The translations under genes and the position numbers were made by a program. The notes beneath the pieces are model-generated. The model had not been told where the DNA came from, searched no databases, and worked only from the letters and a program-made list of their open reading frames with translations. Source: GCA-2709075 sp038146865 (GTDB taxonomy: Bacteria > Pseudomonadota > Alphaproteobacteria > MPNO01 > UBA2964). Taken from it: a stretch of DNA of 64,000 nucleotides. The stretch spans positions 186,001 through 250,000 of the forward strand of contig JAYQSL010000006.1 in the NCBI GenBank assembly GCA_038146865.1, written 5' to 3'. Each line of letters starts with the position of its first letter. Positions within the stretch are counted from its first letter, which is position 1. Positions 63,014-64,000 of this stretch are shown in pieces.

Positions 63014-64000
63014 TTATGTCAGATTATTTTTCCAAACTGGCCTTATATCTATCGCTTTCACACCCTTCCCTGCCTCAAGAACCATCAATGGATTTATTTC
63101 TATCTCGGATAGAACCTCCCTGTGATCGAGAAAAAACCCGCACAACGCCACAATGGTCTTAGCAAGTGCATCCACATCTTGTGCGGGCTGCCCTCTGAAC
63201 CCATCAAGGATCTTAGAACCTCGCAATTCAGATAGCATCGCACGAACCTCTGACTCGTCAACCGGAATAAGCCTTAAGGAAACGTCTTTCAAAACTTCCA
63301 CAAAAACTCCGCCCAAACCAACAACCAGGAGAGGACCAAAATCAGGATCATCGCGAAGCCCAACCAACATTTCTGTCCCAGCGATCATCTCTTGCACCAA
63401 AAACCCCGAAATATTGTCTTGCCCGATGCTCTCGATCAAATTTACCGCTTGGACTTTGACAGCCTCTCGATCTTTGAGACCTAATCGCACGCCACCTGCT
63501 TCAGTTTTATGGCTAATGGTGTCAGATATGATCTTTATCGCGACCGGAAAACCTATATCCGCCGCAAACTCAGCGGCTTCCTCGGGACTTCGGGCTATCG
63601 CCTGATTCGGCGTCATAATGCCCGCTTTTGAAAGAAAGTCTGCTAGATTTTCGCTACGCAATTTACTGTGCGAGATCGCAGAAGAAAGCTCAGGGATACC
63701 CCGCCTCCGAGCCTCACCATAATTTATAAGGGCTTTAGCCGCTCGCACAGTTTGGGGTATTCCAAAGAGAAAAGGAATTTGGGCAGCCTCCTGAAAACTT
63801 CGATACTTGTCATCAGCATTCTCACTCATCCGCACCAACCCTAGGATAGGCTTATCGGTTTCATTCTTTAACTTTACATAATGCTGATGGGTTTCCTCTA
63901 AGTCTGTTGGTAGGGGCAGCCGACCTTGCAAAGCCACGATGTCAACACCGGGATCGGCCGCAAATAAACCGCAAAGATTGGTAAACCTCTCAACATTGCC
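63014..64000 (-). CDS. NDP-forming acyl-CoA synthetase/feruloyl-CoA synthetase-like (5' end outside window)
   Basis: This is the C-terminal part of an ADP-forming acyl-CoA ligase. The ATP-grasp (Acd beta) domain shows GFPVAIKIISDTISHKTEAGGVRLGL, VQEMIAGTEMLVGLRDDPDFGPLLVVGLGGVFVEV and HREVLSEIEINPLMVLEAGKG. The reading frame stays open to the right edge (…FAADPGVDIVALQGRLP), so the CoA-binding N-terminal domain lies beyond it; a GTG at 63937 is not the true start. The neighbouring hydratase-lyase implies ferulate/coumarate activation. The pair together would convert hydroxycinnamates to aromatic aldehydes. Confidence 0.9.
   Translation of the reverse strand, partial: GNVERFTNLCGLFAADPGVDIVALQGRLPLPTDLEETHQHYVKLKNETDKPILGLVRMSENADDKYRSFQEAAQIPFLFGIPQTVRAAKALINYGEARRRGIPELSSAISHSKLRSENLADFLSKAGIMTPNQAIARSPEEAAEFAADIGFPVAIKIISDTISHKTEAGGVRLGLKDREAVKVQAVNLIESIGQDNISGFLVQEMIAGTEMLVGLRDDPDFGPLLVVGLGGVFVEVLKDVSLRLIPVDESEVRAMLSELRGSKILDGFRGQPAQDVDALAKTIVALCGFFLDHREVLSEIEINPLMVLEAGKGVKAIDIRPVWKNNLT

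Noticed and set aside
1..64000. CRISPR arrays, insertion sequences, prophage genes, toxin-antitoxin or defence systems
   Set aside because: No regularly spaced repeats, transposase or integrase motifs, or known defence-protein signatures were recognised on either strand.

Overview
The window looks like chromosomal DNA from a free-living, probably marine, alphaproteobacterium of moderate GC content. This rests on four things: an imuA-imuB-dnaE2 mutasome preceded by the direct-repeat SOS box GAAC-N7-GAAC used by alphaproteobacterial LexA; housekeeping genes typical of the class (zapE, a TIGR02444 protein, yciB, a long ribA); very dense coding with many 1-4 base overlaps; and a large load of small-molecule catabolic enzymes and transporters. 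I see no insertion sequence, phage gene, integrase, rRNA or CRISPR array. No stretch over about 300 bases lacks a gene or a named site: 14738-15073 holds selC, and 20038-20347 holds a promoter with paired operators.

Layout. 1-9.8 kb: the end of a fused oligopeptide-type ABC ATPase, then a minus-strand run with an M17 aminopeptidase, a D-2-hydroxyacid dehydrogenase, a glutathione transferase, an EamA exporter and a hydantoinase/oxoprolinase pair (hyuA-hyuB). 9.9-17.9 kb: an alpha/beta hydrolase, a second glutathione transferase, then the selenocysteine locus selA-selB-selC, followed by a peroxiredoxin-like gene whose active site reads W-TGA-P-Y-C, that is a Sec-x-x-Cys selenoprotein, and by a lone molybdenum hydroxylase large subunit. 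17.8-25.1 kb: a Bcr/CflA-type transporter and a luciferase-like monooxygenase, then a tightly coupled plus-strand operon of a MarR regulator, an EmrA-like adaptor, an EmrB-like pump, a small GatC/AtzG-like protein and an amidase.

25.2-32.8 kb: a catabolic block with a carboxymuconolactone decarboxylase-like protein, a class II aldolase/adducin protein, an S66 peptidase, a UbiD decarboxylase, a gamma-resorcylate-decarboxylase-like amidohydrolase, a crotonase, a metallo-beta-lactamase-fold hydrolase and an arylmalonate decarboxylase/Asp-Glu racemase family protein. 32.9-39.3 kb: a NaChBac-like sodium channel divergent from the SOS mutasome. 39.4-42 kb: a transporter, a VOC protein and an ornithine cyclodeaminase-like enzyme. 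42.1-46.9 kb: a Gld-type ABC exporter (ATPase, permease, GldG, DUF4340). 47-58.4 kb: mixed metabolic and housekeeping genes, including two more class II aldolases with metal ligands, one that has lost them next to an extradiol dioxygenase, ribA, zapE and yciB. 58.4-64 kb: leuC (frameshifted) and leuD, a 4,5-dihydroxyphthalate-decarboxylase-like protein, and a hydroxycinnamoyl-CoA hydratase-lyase with its CoA ligase running off the right edge.

How it fits together: the catabolic genes suggest growth on aromatic and plant-derived acids (hydroxycinnamates, hydroxybenzoates, phthalate-like compounds), amides and cyclic ureides. The sel locus carries its own apparent client gene beside the tRNA. 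Two conserved genes, selB and leuC, each appear to contain one extra base. This is more likely sequence error or recent mutation than real loss, and it limits what can be said about both.
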